Assembly: GCA_030549335.1 (NCBI GenBank)
Contig: JAUKPH010000026.1
Span: 310,001-374,000 of the forward strand
Length of the DNA stretch: 64,000 bases
DNA from: Pontederia crassipes
Lineage: Eukaryota > Streptophyta > Magnoliopsida > Commelinales > Pontederiaceae
Direction: 5' to 3'
This document shows, one piece after another, positions 63,526-64,000 of this stretch. The notes under the pieces are model-generated. The model saw nothing but the letters and a program-made list of their open reading frames with translations, did no database searches and was not told the DNA's origin. The translations under genes were made by a program, and so were the position numbers. Numbering within the stretch: position 1 is the stretch's first letter; every line of letters begins with the position of its first letter.

Positions 63526-64000
63526 AGATCCCAAGACACCAAGAGTGGGGTGAATTGGTGTTAAAACTAAAAATGTCAATTTCACAAAATACATCGTGGA
63601 AGCTTAAAATCGATTTGTTAATCTCTTCTAAATCAATGCAATTCAGATCATAGACATAATATGAGAGGGAGAGCGAGAGAGAGAATGCATACACAAAGTG
63701 CACGGGTGATTGTTAACGAGGTTCGGTCACACCTTGGCCCATGTCCCTGCTCTGACTTCTCAACCTCGAGACCGTCGGAGATTCCACTAGAATCTCTTCT
63801 TTTGCTCCAAATGGGGCAAGGAAGAAAACCCTTTACACAACCACCTTTTCTCTGCTTGGAGAGGCAAGGAAAACCTCTCCTCCTAGGAATCTTTTCTCTC
63901 ACTTAAGAGGTAAGATTTGGAACCTCTTTCACATAGGAGCTCACACAATCTTTTTAAAAATGATTTCTCTCTTTTATAATAGAATGCTCGTAAGAAGAGA
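63526..64000. repeat. Unidentified repeat, cut by window end
   Basis: Opens with 'ataagatcccaagacaccaagagtggggtgaattggtgtt' and includes 'gattgttaacgaggttcgg', phrases I associate with dispersed plant repeats, but I cannot name the family. A (GA)-rich stretch lies at 63661-63685. Open frames of 81-84 codons on both strands (63648-63906) overlap and have no recognisable content. Confidence 0.35.

Overview
This window is plant (angiosperm) nuclear DNA made almost entirely of transposable elements. The sequence is AT-rich. It holds Ty3/gypsy elements of the Athila lineage, whose primer-binding sites match plant tRNA-Asp (TGGCGCCGTTGCCGGGGA), and Tekay/Del-like chromovirus LTRs with tRNA-Met-type primer sites. 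It also holds a Ty1/copia remnant, CACTA-type ends, a hAT-like MITE and a TRIM. I found no host gene, tRNA, rRNA or CRISPR. The species cannot be named from the sequence. The density of nested Athila and Tekay copies fits pericentromeric heterochromatin of a repeat-rich genome (inference).

Layout. 1-7264 (+): a decayed Athila element whose 5' half is replaced by copia coding sequence. 7265-7775: a CACTA-type end. 7776-13555 (-): Athila element A, split by a solo LTR (8440-10217). 13556-31424 (-): Athila element C, with its 5' LTR at 29243-31424 and split by a 10.2-kb non-autonomous element (13948-24141) and an opposite-facing solo LTR (25300-27524). 31425-34559 (-): Tekay-like LTR and gag pieces. 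34560-49255 (-): Athila-like element H, with integrase, env-position ORF and 3' LTR, cut in two by the 9.1-kb Tekay-like element J (38280-47345). J itself holds a solo LTR (41674-44670) and a truncated LTR (45827-46875). 49260-55975: a Tekay-like LTR fragment split by a gag-only Athila-type element (49568-54948). 55976-60893: more Tekay-like LTR sequence, a hAT-like MITE inside a CACTA terminus, and GC-rich tandem repeats. 60894-63525 (-): a decayed gypsy pol end split by an inverted TRIM pair (62050-63046). 63526-64000: unidentified repeat.

Target-site duplications (TSDs) fix most insertions: ATCTA (25300-27524), GTATG (41674-44670), TGGAT (38280-47345), ATACT (49568-54948), GTTTC (62050-63046), and the near-matches GTTGA/GTAGA (13948-24141), GTGAT/GTGGT (8440-10217) and CACTACAA/GACTACAA (57230-57499). 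Coding sequence on both sides of several insertions rejoins into one pol or gag, which confirms the nesting independently.

The most unusual structures are these: the TRIM pair, two inverted copies inserted as one unit; an LTR with about 70-bp terminal inverted repeats (34560-35291); arrays of 16-bp GC-rich palindromes just upstream of the LTR promoter in the gag-only element; a stem-loop plus 3' splice-site-like signal after pol in three Athila-type elements; and a large non-autonomous element whose only long reading frame has no recognisable retroviral domain.
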